Positions 34,152-43,058 of a stretch of DNA of 64,000 nt are shown here, piece after piece. The position numbers were made by a program, and so were the translations under genes. The notes under the pieces were generated by a model. That model did not search any database. It was not told the origin of the DNA and saw nothing but the letters and a program-made list of their open reading frames with translations. Where the stretch lies: assembly GCF_900163695.1 (NCBI RefSeq), contig NZ_FUIC01000011.1, positions 62,001 to 126,000 of the forward strand. The letters are read 5' to 3'. This DNA comes from Gulosibacter sp. 10. Its GTDB lineage: Bacteria > Actinomycetota > Actinomycetes > Actinomycetales > Microbacteriaceae. Position 1 is the first letter of the stretch. Each line of letters opens with the position of its first letter.

Positions 34152-35480
34152 ATGGTCGATACATCCACCGAGAACATCGCCGCACCGACGCGGCCTCAGA
34201 TCATGCGGGCGACGGTCGCCGGCACGCTCGGCACGACGCTCGAGTACTACGACTACGTCATCTACGGTCTCGCGACCGCGCTCATCTTCAACCAGCTCTT
34301 CTACTCCGATCTGCCTCCCGCGGTCGGCTTCATCGCCGGCTTCGCGACCTACGCGGTCGGCTTCATCGTGCGCCCGATCGGCGGGCTCATCCTCGGCGCC
34401 ATCGGCGACCGGATCGGCCGCAAGGTCATCATGGTGCTCACGATCGTGCTCATGGGCATCGCGACCTTCGCGATCGGCCTGCTGCCCACCTACGAGCAGG
34501 TCGGCGTGCTCGCGCCGCTGCTGCTCATCGTCTGCCGCATGACGCAGGGCTTCGCCACCGGCGCCGAGCTCGCCAGCGCCTCCTCGCTCATGGTCGAGTC
34601 GGCGCCCCGCGAGCACCGCGGCTTCGTCGGCTCCTTCGTCTCCTTCGGCACCAACTCGGGCAACCTGCTCGCCACCCTCGTGTGGCTGCTCATCTCGATG
34701 CTCCCCGAGGAGCAGCTCATGAGCTGGGGCTGGCGCCTGCCCTTCCTCGGCTCGATCTTCCTCACCATCCTGGGCCTGTGGATCCGCAAGGGCGTCAAGG
34801 AGAGCCACGTCTTCGAGTCCGTGGCCGAGCGGCAGCGCACCGTGAAGATGTCCGAGGTCTACAAGAACTTCTTCAAGTCGGGCTGGCGCTCCTTCCTCGT
34901 CTGCTTCGGCCTGCGCATCGGCGAGGGCGGCACGAGCGCGCTCTACCAGGTCTTCCTCGTGGGCTACATCGCGACACTGCCGAACCAGACCCAGTCGATG
35001 GGCGCCACCGCGCTGCTCATCTCCTCGCTCTTCGGCATCGTGGCGATCCCGCTCATCGGCATCCTCACCGACAAGGTCGGCCGCCGCCGCGTGTTCATCG
35101 TGCTCGCCGCCATCCAGCTGATCTTCGCCTTCCCCGGCGTGATGATGATCGAGAGCGGCAACACCTTCGCGATCATCGCGGCCTTCCTCATCGCCTCCGG
35201 CGTCTGCGTGCAGGGCATGTACGCCACCGAGTCGGCGTACATGGTCGAGATGTTCGGCCTCCGCCACCGCCTCACCGGCGTCACCGCATCGAAGGAGCTC
35301 GGAGGCCTGGCCGGCGCCGGCATCGCGCCGCTCGTCATCGCCGCGCTGCTCGCCGCCATCGGCCACTGGTGGGTCATCGGCGCCTACATCGCGCTGCTCG
35401 CCGCGATCGGCCTGATCTCCGCGATCCTGAGCCCCGAGGTCAAGGGGCGCAACCTCACGGTCGACGAGGACGCCATGTAG
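34152..35480 (+). CDS. MHS-family (metabolite:H+ symporter) MFS transporter
   Basis: 442 residues with about twelve hydrophobic helices. The MHS signature is strong: GTLGTTLEYYDYVIYGLATALIFNQLFY at helix 1, FATYAVGFIVRPIGGLILGAIGDRIGRK in the 2-3 loop, QGFATGAELASASSLMVESAPREHRG, and SWGWRLPFLGSIFL after helix 6. MHS carriers import organic acids (citrate, ketoglutarate, shikimate, aromatic acids) with protons. It lies in the sugar-acid cluster and is the obvious uptake system for its substrate; AAGGAGAGG upstream is a strong ribosome site. Confidence 0.92.
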   Translation: MVDTSTENIAAPTRPQIMRATVAGTLGTTLEYYDYVIYGLATALIFNQLFYSDLPPAVGFIAGFATYAVGFIVRPIGGLILGAIGDRIGRKVIMVLTIVLMGIATFAIGLLPTYEQVGVLAPLLLIVCRMTQGFATGAELASASSLMVESAPREHRGFVGSFVSFGTNSGNLLATLVWLLISMLPEEQLMSWGWRLPFLGSIFLTILGLWIRKGVKESHVFESVAERQRTVKMSEVYKNFFKSGWRSFLVCFGLRIGEGGTSALYQVFLVGYIATLPNQTQSMGATALLISSLFGIVAIPLIGILTDKVGRRRVFIVLAAIQLIFAFPGVMMIESGNTFAIIAAFLIASGVCVQGMYATESAYMVEMFGLRHRLTGVTASKELGGLAGAGIAPLVIAALLAAIGHWWVIGAYIALLAAIGLISAILSPEVKGRNLTVDEDAM

Positions 35481-35606
35481 CGATCCTCCAGGCCGAGTCG
35501 AAGGCGGTATCGGCGCCCCGCCGCGGGCACCGGTGCCGCCTTCGGCGTCGGGACCATCCCGGCGGCCCGCCGCGGGCCGCATCCATCGAGATCGAAGAGG
35601 AGAACC

Positions 35607-36659
35607 ATGCACGCCGTCATCGCCAACCCCGGCGGAGGCCTCGAGCTGCGGGAGCGCGACGCGCTCCCGCCGGGACCGGGGCAGGTCCGGATCAGGGTCG
35701 TCTACGGAGGGATCTGCGGCAGCGACCTGCACTACGCGCAGTCCGGCAGGAACGGGATCTACGCCATCGAGGAGCCCCTCGTGCTGGGGCACGAGATCGT
35801 CGGCATCGTCGACGAGCTCGGGCCGGGCGCGACGGGCGCGGCCGTCGGCGACCGCGTCGCGGTGCATCCCGCCACGCCGACCCCGCCGCCGGGCGGGGAG
35901 GAGGGCCGAGGGCTCCACCTCGCGCACGGGGGGACGTACCTCGGCAGCGCCTCCACCTCGCCCCACACCCAGGGCGGATTCGCGGAGTACGCGACGGTCG
36001 GACTCGCGCAGCTGCGCCCGCTGCCCGAGGGGCTGCCGCTGCGCCGCGCGGCGCTCGCCGAGCCGCTCGCCGTGGCGCTGCACGGCATCGGCCAGGCCGG
36101 CGTCGCGCTCGCCGGCGGCCGCGTCGATGGCCGCGTGCTCGTAGCCGGGGCCGGGCCCATCGGATGCCTCGCGATCGCGGCGCTCGCGGAGCGCGGTGCG
36201 ACCGACATCACGGCGACCGATCTCGTGCCGAGGGCGCTCGGCGCGGCGCGGGCGGTCGGCGCCGCGCGGACGGTGCTGCTCGGCGAGGACGAGCTCCCCG
36301 GGGCCGAGTCCTTCGACCTCGTCATCGAGTCCTCCGGCAGCATCCGCTCGCTCGCCTCGGCCCTGGACTGGGTGCGCCGCGGGGGCACGATCGTGCAGCT
36401 CGGGCTGCTGCCGGCCGGGCCGCTGACGCTGCCGCTCGCCCCGATGGTGAGCAAGGAGGTGACCCTGCGCGGCTCGCAGCGGTTCGACGTGGAGCTCGAC
36501 GAGGCGATCCGCCTGCTCGCGCGGGACGACCGGTTCGACGCCATCGTGAGCGACGTCTACCCCGCGGCGGACGCCGAGGAGGCCTTCGCCGTGGCCGCGG
36601 ACTCCTCGCGCTCCTCGAAGGTGCTGCTGCAGTTCGCCGAGGATCCCGGGGAGCGCTGA
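35607..36659 (+). CDS. Zn-dependent alcohol dehydrogenase, L-idonate 5-dehydrogenase-like
   Basis: 350 residues, ATG with AGAGGAG upstream. The N-terminal GroES-like domain has GGICGSDLHY (C37), GHEIVG (H61, E62) as catalytic-zinc ligands. The Rossmann domain begins VLVAGAGPIGCLAIAAL. The YGGICGSDLHY stretch is typical of idonate 5-dehydrogenases (IdnD), which interconvert L-idonate and 5-keto-gluconate. The structural zinc lobe (about residues 90-115) contains no cysteines, unlike standard members, so the structural zinc has been lost. Last gene of the island; 126 bp after the transporter. Confidence 0.82.
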   Translation: MHAVIANPGGGLELRERDALPPGPGQVRIRVVYGGICGSDLHYAQSGRNGIYAIEEPLVLGHEIVGIVDELGPGATGAAVGDRVAVHPATPTPPPGGEEGRGLHLAHGGTYLGSASTSPHTQGGFAEYATVGLAQLRPLPEGLPLRRAALAEPLAVALHGIGQAGVALAGGRVDGRVLVAGAGPIGCLAIAALAERGATDITATDLVPRALGAARAVGAARTVLLGEDELPGAESFDLVIESSGSIRSLASALDWVRRGGTIVQLGLLPAGPLTLPLAPMVSKEVTLRGSQRFDVELDEAIRLLARDDRFDAIVSDVYPAADAEEAFAVAADSSRSSKVLLQFAEDPGER

Positions 36660-36802
36660 CCCGGGGCCGCCGGGCGCCGGTCCGGCGGGATCGGCTGGGC
36701 GCCGCCGGCCCGGAGCTGCGGGGACTGGCACCGCCGGGGCCGGCGTCGTCGGGGCCGGCGCCCGTGGCCGGTCTCCGTGGCCGACGTCCGTCGTCCCCGG
36801 GC

Positions 36803-37729
36803 TCAGCCCAGCGCGGCGAGCAGCCCGCGGACGGCCGCCGCGCTGCGGGCGGCGGCCTCGTCGAGGGCCATGTGGAAGTCCTGGCCGGCGACGGGGCCGC
36901 ACAGGTCCGAGATGCCGCGGACCGAGATGAAGGGCACGCCGAAGGCCGCCGCGGTCTGGGCGATCGCGCAGGACTCCATGTCGGCGGCCACCGCGTCGGG
37001 GAAGGCCTCGCGCATGTCGGCGACGTTGCGGGCGGTCACGAAGGTGTCGCCCGAGAGGATGCGGCCCAGGCGGACGGCGGCGTGCGGGACGGGCCCCGGC
37101 GTCGTCGGGTGCGCGGCGGCGGTCTGCTCCGAGTTGTCCCGCCCTGAGTCGTCCTGCCCCGAGCCGTCCTGCCCCGAGTCGTCCCGCTCGGCACCGTCCT
37201 GCTCCGGAGCATCCTGTTCGGAACAGCTCTGCCCTGCGTCCGCCTGCCCCGAGCCAGCGCGCTCGAGATGGTCCTTGAGCGCGGCCGGGGCTCCGGCGAG
37301 GGCGGCCTCGACGAGCGGCTCGGCCGCGGCGAAGCGCACGGGCTGCCGCGGCACCTGGCCGCGCTCGTAGCCGAACTCGGTCGCATCCGCCGTGCCGTAG
37401 GTGCAGGACTCGGCGACGGCGACGTCGCCCACCGCGATGTCGGCGGGCAGCCCGCCGCCCGTGCCGGCCGAGATCACGGCGCGTGGCGCGAAGGCGCCGA
37501 TGGCCCACGTCGCGGCGCCCGCGGCGGCGACCAGGCCGATCCCCGTCGTAAGGAGGACGACCTCGGCCCCCGGGGCGCGCTCGTCGAGACTCTGCAGCCG
37601 CCCGCGCCGGGCGGCGACGCCGGCCAGTGGCGGCTCGAGCTCCTGCGCGTCCTCGAGCGCGAAGGCCGCGGCCTCCTCGTCCATCGCGCAGGCGATCAGC
37701 ACCGGCCCGGAGACGGGCGCGGAGGTCAC
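36803..37729 (-). CDS. mtnN: MTA/SAH nucleosidase with a low-complexity insertion
   Basis: 308 residues from the GTG at 37729, which overlaps the luxS stop (GTGA). Phosphorylase-superfamily features: [43 protein letters not shown] (E252) and [11 protein letters not shown] (D275), giving a nucleosidase active site. Residues about 159-212 form a Ser/Asp/Gln-rich, 5-residue-repeat insertion ([13 protein letters not shown]) not present in typical Pfs (about 230 residues). It cleaves S-adenosylhomocysteine and methylthioadenosine, feeding LuxS. luxS and this gene form an operon. Confidence 0.88.
   Translation of the reverse strand: MTSAPVSGPVLIACAMDEEAAAFALEDAQELEPPLAGVAARRGRLQSLDERAPGAEVVLLTTGIGLVAAAGAATWAIGAFAPRAVISAGTGGGLPADIAVGDVAVAESCTYGTADATEFGYERGQVPRQPVRFAAAEPLVEAALAGAPAALKDHLERAGSGQADAGQSCSEQDAPEQDGAERDDSGQDGSGQDDSGRDNSEQTAAAHPTTPGPVPHAAVRLGRILSGDTFVTARNVADMREAFPDAVAADMESCAIAQTAAAFGVPFISVRGISDLCGPVAGQDFHMALDEAAARSAAAVRGLLAALG
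37133..37260. repeat. 15-bp-period imperfect tandem repeat within the nucleosidase gene
   Basis: Units such as GTCCTGCCCCGAGCC recur, in frame, encoding variants of [10 protein letters not shown]. Length variation here would change only a flexible loop of the protein. Confidence 0.75.
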
Positions 37730-38193
37730 TGCGCGGCCTCGCGCTCCACCTGCGACCAGCCGTCGCGGGCGACGAGGAACTTGGCGACGGCGTCCTTCGC
37801 GCCGCTCAGCGTGTGGCTCTCGGCCCATCCGCACTGCACCTCGTTCGCCGCGGGCACCGCCTCGGCGTCGAGCAGGTCGCGGAAGGTGGTCTCGAGCAGC
37901 TCGAGGAAGGCTTCGGGCTCGACGCCGAGGGTGAGCGCGTAGAAGCCGGTCTGGCAGCCCATGGGGGAGAAGTCGATGAGCCTGTCGGTGTGGTTGCGCA
38001 TGAGCTCGGCGGTCATGTGCTCGATGGAGTGCACGACCGGCATCTCGAGGTGCTCCTCGTTGGGCTGGGCGAAGCGCACGTCGTACTTCACGAGCACGTC
38101 GCCCCCGGGCAGCTCCTTGCGGTCGGCGACGCGCACGTACGGCGCCGCGACCTCGCGGTGGTCAAGGTTGAAGGACTCCACATTCATGCGCAT
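37726..38193 (-). CDS. luxS: S-ribosylhomocysteine lyase
   Basis: 155 residues; ATG at 38193 or two codons later. Zinc site HSIEH (H55, H59) with catalytic E58, the second catalytic residue C80 in [11 protein letters not shown], and the third zinc ligand C121 in [12 protein letters not shown] all match LuxS. It splits S-ribosylhomocysteine to homocysteine and DPD, the AI-2 precursor. Cotranscribed with the downstream nucleosidase, so recycling of SAH is complete here. Whether AI-2 is used as a signal cannot be told; no lsr receptor genes are visible. Confidence 0.97.
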   Translation of the reverse strand: MRMNVESFNLDHREVAAPYVRVADRKELPGGDVLVKYDVRFAQPNEEHLEMPVVHSIEHMTAELMRNHTDRLIDFSPMGCQTGFYALTLGVEPEAFLELLETTFRDLLDAEAVPAANEVQCGWAESHTLSGAKDAVAKFLVARDGWSQVEREAAQ

Positions 38194-38286
38194 GCGTCGA
38201 GCCTATCGAAGCGCGGGCGGATCGCGACGCCCCGTGACGTCGCCGAGAGGCCCCGCCGCGGCGGCGCAGGGCGGGCATCCCGTGCG

Positions 38287-38955
38287 TCAGCGCAGCGCGC
38301 TGAACCGCTCGATCTGCTCGCCGTTGCCCGCGACGATGATGAGGTCGAGGTTCGAGATCACCGTGTCCGGCGTCGCGGTCTTGAACTCCGAGCCCGGCGA
38401 CTTCACGCCCATGACGCTGACGTTGTAGCGGGAGCGGATCTCCGCCTCCCGCAGCGACAGGTTGCGCACGGGCTTGGGCGGGTACATCTTCGCGAGCACG
38501 AAGTCGTTGTCGAAGGCGATGAAGTCGAGCATCCGGCCGTTGAGGAGGTGCGCGGCGCGCTCGCCTGCCTCGGCCTCGGGGTAGATGACGTGGTTCGCGC
38601 CGATGCGCTTGAGGATGCGGCCATGGGTGCTCGACATCGCCTTCGCCCAGATCTGCGGGATCTTGAGGTCCGAGAGGTTCGCGGTGATGAGCACGCTCGC
38701 CTCGAGCGAGGTGCCGACGGCGACCACGGCGATGGAGAACTCCTTCGCGCCGATCTGCTTGAGTGCGTCGATGTTGCGCGCGTCGAGCTGGGCGCTGTGC
38801 GTGACGCGCTCCGACCACTTCTGGACGAGCGCGGCGTCGACGTCGATCGCGAGCACCTCGCGGCCGAGGCGGTCGAGCTGCCCGGCGACGGCCGCGCCGA
38901 AGCGGCCCAGTCCGATGACGAGCGCGGGGGCGTTGGGCGGGATGGGGTCAGCCAA
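38287..38955 (-). CDS. ktrA: Potassium uptake regulatory subunit KtrA (RCK protein)
   Basis: 222 residues. The N-terminal RCK_N Rossmann domain has VIGLGRFGAAVAGQL (GxGxxG at 15-20) and AIDVDAALVQKW, the acidic end of strand 2 binding the ribose. A TrkA_C-type domain (about 140-222) includes SVMGVKSPGSEF and DLIIVAGNGEQIERF. It forms a cytosolic octameric ring that gates KtrB in response to ATP/ADP. Start overlaps the ktrB stop by 8 bp. Confidence 0.92.
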   Translation of the reverse strand: MADPIPPNAPALVIGLGRFGAAVAGQLDRLGREVLAIDVDAALVQKWSERVTHSAQLDARNIDALKQIGAKEFSIAVVAVGTSLEASVLITANLSDLKIPQIWAKAMSSTHGRILKRIGANHVIYPEAEAGERAAHLLNGRMLDFIAFDNDFVLAKMYPPKPVRNLSLREAEIRSRYNVSVMGVKSPGSEFKTATPDTVISNLDLIIVAGNGEQIERFSALR

Positions 38956-40387
38956 CGATGATCCTTTCCTCGGGCAGCGTGTAGAGCTGCCGTTTCTGGC
39001 GGGAGGCGAGTGCGGCCGCGAAGGTGACGGTGCCGACGCGGCCGAGCCACATGGTGGCGGTGAGCACGTAGGTTGCGGATTCGGGCAGCTCGGCCGTGAG
39101 GCCGGTCGAGAGCCCGCAGGTGGCGAAGGCCGAGATCGTGTCGAACAGGGCGTATTTGAACTCGGCCCCGGAGAGGTGCATGACGGTGATGGAGCTCACC
39201 GCGATGATCGTCGCGCCCCACAGGACCACGGCCACGGCGAGGCGCAGCACGTCGATGGGGATGCGGCGCTCGAACACCTGGATGTCGGCGGAGCCCTTGG
39301 CCTCGGCCACGGCGGCGAGGAAGAGGATCGCGAGGGTGGTCACCTTGATGCCTCCCGCGGTGGAGGCGGAGCCGCCGCCGACGAACATGAGCATGTTCAT
39401 GACCAGCAGGGTGGAGTCGCTCATCTCGGCGATGTCCACCGTCGAGAAGCCTCCCGAGCGCGTCATCGTCGACATGAACCCCGCGTTGAGCGGGGCGAAC
39501 CAGGCGTCCTCCTTGCCGAGGGTGTCGGGGTTGTCGAACTCGAGGAGGTAGATGAGCAGCCAGCCCGCGACGAGCAGGATGAGGGTGGTCCAGATGGTGA
39601 GGCGCACGTGCACCCCGATGCGCTGCCCGGTGCGGACGCGGCGGACGAGGGCGAACAGCACGGGGAAGCCGAGCGAGCCGATGAAGACCGTCACGGCGAT
39701 GCAGCCGAGGAACCAGGCGTTGTTCGCGAAGGGGGCGATGCCGTCGGGGTTGGGGGTGAAGCCGGTGTTCGTGAAGGCGCTGGCCGCGTAGTAGTAGGCG
39801 TCGCCGAAGGCCACCCACCACGGGCCGATCTCCGGGGTGGCGAGCAGAACCGGCAGGAGGAACAGCGCCGCGATCGACTGGATGAGGACGAGCGAGACCG
39901 CGGCCGTGGCGAGGATGCCGCCGACCTCGTCGAGCCGGACGGCCTGCTGCTCGGCGACGGGGCCGCCGTGCGTGCGCAGCGGATTGCTGTCGGATGCCGC
40001 GATGAGCTTCTGGCGGAGCCCGAGACGGCGGGTGACCACGCGGCCGAGCAGGGAGGCGAGGGTGAGCACGCCCACGGCGCCGACCTGCACGCCGAGGAAG
40101 ACGAGCACGTTGCCGAAGGGCGACCAGTGCGTCGCCATGTCGACGGTCGCGAGCCCCGTCACGCAGATCGTCGAGACCGCCGTGAAGAGCGCGTCCGCGA
40201 AGGGGGTGGGCTCGCCGCTCGCGGAGGAGGCGGGGAGCATGAACAGGAACGTCCAGAGCGCGATGATGCCGGTGAACACCATGACGGCGAAGCGGCTGGG
40301 GGAGCGGGTGCTGAAGTGGGCACCCCAGCCGCGGATGCGTCGCCATATCGAAGGCTTGTGCTGCGCAGGCCGATAGCGACTCGGCAT
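38948..40387 (-). CDS. ktrB: Potassium transporter subunit KtrB (TrkH family)
   Basis: 479 residues with four repeated membrane-pore-membrane units; about ten hydrophobic segments. Selectivity-filter-like loops are visible, e.g. AVSTICVTGLATVDM, SAFTNTGFTPN, MTRSGGFSTVDI and SAFATCGLSTGLT, each with the conserved Gly. It translocates K+ (with Na+ in many Ktr systems). It is first in the ktrBA operon; an N-terminal basic stretch (PSIWRRIRGWG) precedes helix 1. Together with nhaA it suggests coordinated K+/Na+ homeostasis in this stretch. Confidence 0.94.
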   Translation of the reverse strand: MPSRYRPAQHKPSIWRRIRGWGAHFSTRSPSRFAVMVFTGIIALWTFLFMLPASSASGEPTPFADALFTAVSTICVTGLATVDMATHWSPFGNVLVFLGVQVGAVGVLTLASLLGRVVTRRLGLRQKLIAASDSNPLRTHGGPVAEQQAVRLDEVGGILATAAVSLVLIQSIAALFLLPVLLATPEIGPWWVAFGDAYYYAASAFTNTGFTPNPDGIAPFANNAWFLGCIAVTVFIGSLGFPVLFALVRRVRTGQRIGVHVRLTIWTTLILLVAGWLLIYLLEFDNPDTLGKEDAWFAPLNAGFMSTMTRSGGFSTVDIAEMSDSTLLVMNMLMFVGGGSASTAGGIKVTTLAILFLAAVAEAKGSADIQVFERRIPIDVLRLAVAVVLWGATIIAVSSITVMHLSGAEFKYALFDTISAFATCGLSTGLTAELPESATYVLTATMWLGRVGTVTFAAALASRQKRQLYTLPEERIIVG

Positions 40388-40622
40388 GGCGGGCTCCTGG
40401 TCGGGTGGAAGGGGATGCGCGGGGCGCGGTACGGAGCGATGCTACTCCCATTCGGTGCGACGGCAACGGGGCATCCGCGCGCGGGCGGGGCAGTGTACCC
40501 GCGAGGTGTGGCAAATCCAGGCGCGACACTCTACTCTTGTGAAAGCACTTCAGTTGACTCTCGCCACTTCGCGCGGCTCGAGTCGCATCACGACCGTTGA
40601 TCGAGCAAGGGGACCAAGGCCG

Positions 40623-40826
40623 ATGTCGAATGACCTGTCTGATGTCCGCTTCTTGACGGTCGCGGAGGTGGCCGAGCTAATGCGCGTCTCCAAGATGACG
40701 ATCTATCGCATGGTGCACGCGGGGGAGCTTCCCGCGGTGAAGTTCGGCCGTTCCTACCGGGTGCCCGAATCGGCGGTCAAGGATGCCATCCGCGCCGCCA
40801 CCGAAGGCGATCAGCGCAGCGCCTGA
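40623..40826 (+). CDS. Small helix-turn-helix DNA-binding protein (excisionase/BldC type)
   Basis: 67 residues from the ATG at 40623, with a GGGGA-type site upstream (40608-40613). The MerR/Xis-like motif is LTVAEVAELMRVSKMTIYRMVHAGELPAVKFGRSYRVPESAVKDAI. Despite the excisionase name no phage or integrase genes are near; this small protein is usually found beside the bS22 gene in actinobacteria and resembles the developmental/condensing regulator BldC in size. Role likely regulatory; targets unknown. The 148 bp to bS22 carry a TAAACT-like -10 box (40870-40875). Confidence 0.85.
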   Translation: MSNDLSDVRFLTVAEVAELMRVSKMTIYRMVHAGELPAVKFGRSYRVPESAVKDAIRAATEGDQRSA

Positions 40827-40974
40827 GCGTATCGGGCGGCCGTCGCGCGGCGGATTCGCGCGGCCGGTGTAAACTGATCCGAGCGCGATTTTCGAAGGTG
40901 CTGACGGTCTGCTGCCGCGGGTCCGCCACATCCGCCTTCGACCGCACCGTCTATACCAATCTGAGGGAAACACT

Positions 40975-41073
40975 ATGGGTTCTGTCGTTAAGAAGCGCCG
41001 CAAGCGCATGTCGAAGAAGAAGCACCGCAAGCTGCTTCGCAAGACTCGTCACCAGCGTCGCAACAAGAAGTAG
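40975..41073 (+). CDS. 30S ribosomal protein bS22 (AURKAIP1/COX24 domain)
   Basis: 32 residues, [20 protein letters not shown] and then a further Arg/Lys-rich tail ending RRNKK. This is the tiny, almost wholly basic protein associated with the actinobacterial small subunit (mycobacterial bS22), also known as the COX24/AURKAIP1 domain. The ATG at 40975 is preceded by GAGGGAAA. High expression is expected. A GC-rich hairpin follows. Confidence 0.93.
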   Translation: MGSVVKKRRKRMSKKKHRKLLRKTRHQRRNKK

Positions 41074-41087
41074 TCTTCGGGCTCTTC

Positions 41088-41127
41088 GGCGGGAGGCGCC
41101 GACCGTTCTGGTCGGCGCCTTCCGCCG
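41088..41127 (+). terminator. Hairpin after bS22
   Basis: GGCGGGAGGCGCCGACC (41088-41104) pairs with 41110-41126 (GGTCGGCGCCTTCCGCC) through a GTTCT loop, 17 bp with one G-T wobble, no T-tract. Probable terminator separating bS22 from nhaA. Confidence 0.65.
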
Positions 41128-41265
41128 TCGTGGAGCGGACGAGCCACTTCCGTCGCCGCCGTTTTGAGGCGTCGAGCGGGGCGAGCGTAGGATGACTCGC
41201 ATCGTGCCGGGCCGCCGGCCCGCGCCGTCCCGGCGATTCCGAAGCAGCGAGGGGGCTCTCCATCC

Positions 41266-42507
41266 ATGGCAGCGAACGCGAAGCGTCCCGACGACACATT
41301 CACCCTCGTCGAGCGGCTGAACTCCAGGAAGGTCGGCGGCACGCTCCTGCTCATCGCCGCGGTGATCGCGATGATCATCGCGAATACGCCGCTCGCGCCC
41401 TGGTACACGGTGGTCAAGGACTTCGACCTGTCGATCCCCGCGATCGGCATCGATCACATGACGGTGGCGCACTGGGCGAGCGACGGGGTGCTCGCGATCT
41501 TCTTCTTCGTGGTCGGCATCGAGCTCAAGCGCGAGTTCGTGACGGGTTCGCTGCGGGATCCGCGCAAGGCCTCGCTGCCGATCGCGGCCGCGGTGGGCGG
41601 CATGATCGTGCCGGCGGCGACCTACGCGATAGTGGCGACGGCCATGGGCTCGGATGCGCTCGAGGGCTGGGCGGTGCCGGTGGCGACGGATATCGCCTTC
41701 GCGCTGGGCCTGCTCGCGGTGTTCGGCAAGGGCCTGCCCTCGCCGTTCCGTGTGTTCCTGCTGACGCTCGCGGTCATGGACGACCTGCTCGGCATCATCG
41801 TGATCGCGATCTTCTACACGGAGTCGCTGTCGCTGCTGTGGCTGGCCGCGTCGATCCTCGTGATCGCGCTGTACGCCTTCTGCGTGAACCGGGGCTGGAA
41901 CCCGCGCTGGCTGCTCATCCCCCTGGGCGTGCTGGCGTGGTACTTCATGCTGCGCTCGGGCGTGCACGCGACGATCGCGGGCGTGCTGCTCGGCCTCACG
42001 GTGCCGGCCCTGCCGCGCCGGGGCGACGAGATCTCGCTGGCGGAGGACATGGAGCACGACTGGAACGCGCTCTCCCAGGGCGTGGCCCTGCCGGTCTTCG
42101 CGTTCTTCGCGGCCGGGGTGCCGTTCGCGGCGGGCGACGGCTCGTTCGGGGACGCCCTCTCGAACCCGGTGTTCCTGGGCGTGTTCCTCGGCCTGTTCAT
42201 CGGCAAGCCGCTCGGGATCTTCCTGACGGTGGCGGTGCTGCACCGGCTGCCGATGTTCCGGCTGGACAGTCTGCTGAACCTCAAGGACATCGCCGCGCTC
42301 GGGGGCCTGGCGGGCATCGGCTTCACCGTGTCGCTGCTCATCGGCGAGCTGGCCTTCCGCGGGGATGAGACGTATCTCGAGTACGCGCATCTCGGGGTGA
42401 TCCTCGGGTCGCTCGCGGCCGCCGCGGTGGCGATCTTCACGCTGCGGCTCCGGGAGCGGGCGCATCGCGACCGCGAGCTGCCGGAGGGCAAGGTGCAGCT
42501 GCCGTGA
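41266..42507 (+). CDS. nhaA: Na+/H+ antiporter NhaA
   Basis: 413 residues with about twelve membrane segments. Core NhaA motifs: VVGIELKREFVTGSLRDPRKASLPIAAAVGGMIVPA, the sodium-binding VATDIAFALGLL (Asp equivalent to E. coli D133) and LTLAVMDDLLGIIVIAIFY (D163/D164 pair), plus GIGFTVSLLIGELAF near the end. It exports Na+ in exchange for protons across the inner membrane. The stop overlaps the start of the next gene by 4 bp. Confidence 0.97.
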   Translation: MAANAKRPDDTFTLVERLNSRKVGGTLLLIAAVIAMIIANTPLAPWYTVVKDFDLSIPAIGIDHMTVAHWASDGVLAIFFFVVGIELKREFVTGSLRDPRKASLPIAAAVGGMIVPAATYAIVATAMGSDALEGWAVPVATDIAFALGLLAVFGKGLPSPFRVFLLTLAVMDDLLGIIVIAIFYTESLSLLWLAASILVIALYAFCVNRGWNPRWLLIPLGVLAWYFMLRSGVHATIAGVLLGLTVPALPRRGDEISLAEDMEHDWNALSQGVALPVFAFFAAGVPFAAGDGSFGDALSNPVFLGVFLGLFIGKPLGIFLTVAVLHRLPMFRLDSLLNLKDIAALGGLAGIGFTVSLLIGELAFRGDETYLEYAHLGVILGSLAAAAVAIFTLRLRERAHRDRELPEGKVQLP

Positions 42508-42773
42508 GCCTCTTCGGCCGGCTGCGCGGCGGGGCGCGTGCGCGCGTCGTCGACTTTTACGAGAAGCCGGGCTGCCACCTGTGCGAGGACGCGCTCGCGG
42601 TGGTCGAGCAGGAGGCCGCGGCTGCGGGCGCCGAGCTGCGGCGGCACGACATCCTCGAGGATCGGGAGCTGCAGCGCCGCTACGGCGAGCTGATCCCGGT
42701 GGTCGTCATCGACGGCGAGCAGCACGCCACGTGGCACGTGCAGCGGGAGCGGCTCCGCCGCGCGCTGCGGTAG
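42504..42773 (+). CDS. Glutaredoxin-like protein
   Basis: 89 residues, ATGA overlap with nhaA. VVDFYEKPGCHLCEDALAVVEQEA presents a C24-x-x-C27 redox motif with a thioredoxin-fold start; LIPVVVIDGEQHATWHVQRERLRRAL carries the cis-Pro element (IPVV). Family members (thioredoxin-like/DUF836) reduce disulfides or act as small redox sensors. Coupling to the antiporter could mean shared expression only. Confidence 0.88.
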   Translation: MSLFGRLRGGARARVVDFYEKPGCHLCEDALAVVEQEAAAAGAELRRHDILEDRELQRRYGELIPVVVIDGEQHATWHVQRERLRRALR

Positions 42774-42900
42774 CGCCGCACCAGGGCCGGAACAGAGTCG
42801 GGACTGCGCGAGTCAACGTCGATGGGGTCGATTCGCGTCCGGTGCGATGCCGGGCCGCTCTCGGTGCTCCTGAAGGCGGAGGATGCGTTTTGGGTAGCGC

Positions 42901-42936
42901 GGCTGCAACGGCTGCAACGGCTGCAACGGTTGTAGC
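42901..42936. repeat. 9-bp tandem repeat
   Basis: Three perfect GGCTGCAAC units (42901-42927) and a degenerate fourth, GGTTGTAGC (42928-42936), in the intergenic region before the HNH gene. Likely slippage-derived; no gene function seen. Confidence 0.7.
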
Positions 42937-43058
42937 GGTGAAGCGGCGGCCGTGTCGACGTGACCGCGGTGGCAGGCGGGTCACTGCGCCAGGAGCCTGA
43001 CGGGGCATGGGCTGCTGCGCATCGCACGGTGAGATCGCTCTTGCCCCAGACCGGCCCG

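Noticed and set aside
34128-37508. Very long antisense reading frame across the transporter and ADH genes
   Set aside because: It runs opposite to clearly recognised genes, is composed of Arg/Gly/Ala-rich low-complexity text and reflects high-GC frame openness.
40623-40826. Excisionase of a prophage
   Set aside because: The HTH gene is beside bS22 and has no integrase or phage gene near; this neighbourhood is chromosomal in actinobacteria.
42901-42936. CRISPR array
   Set aside because: Units are only 9 bp and directly adjacent with no spacers; no cas gene is nearby.
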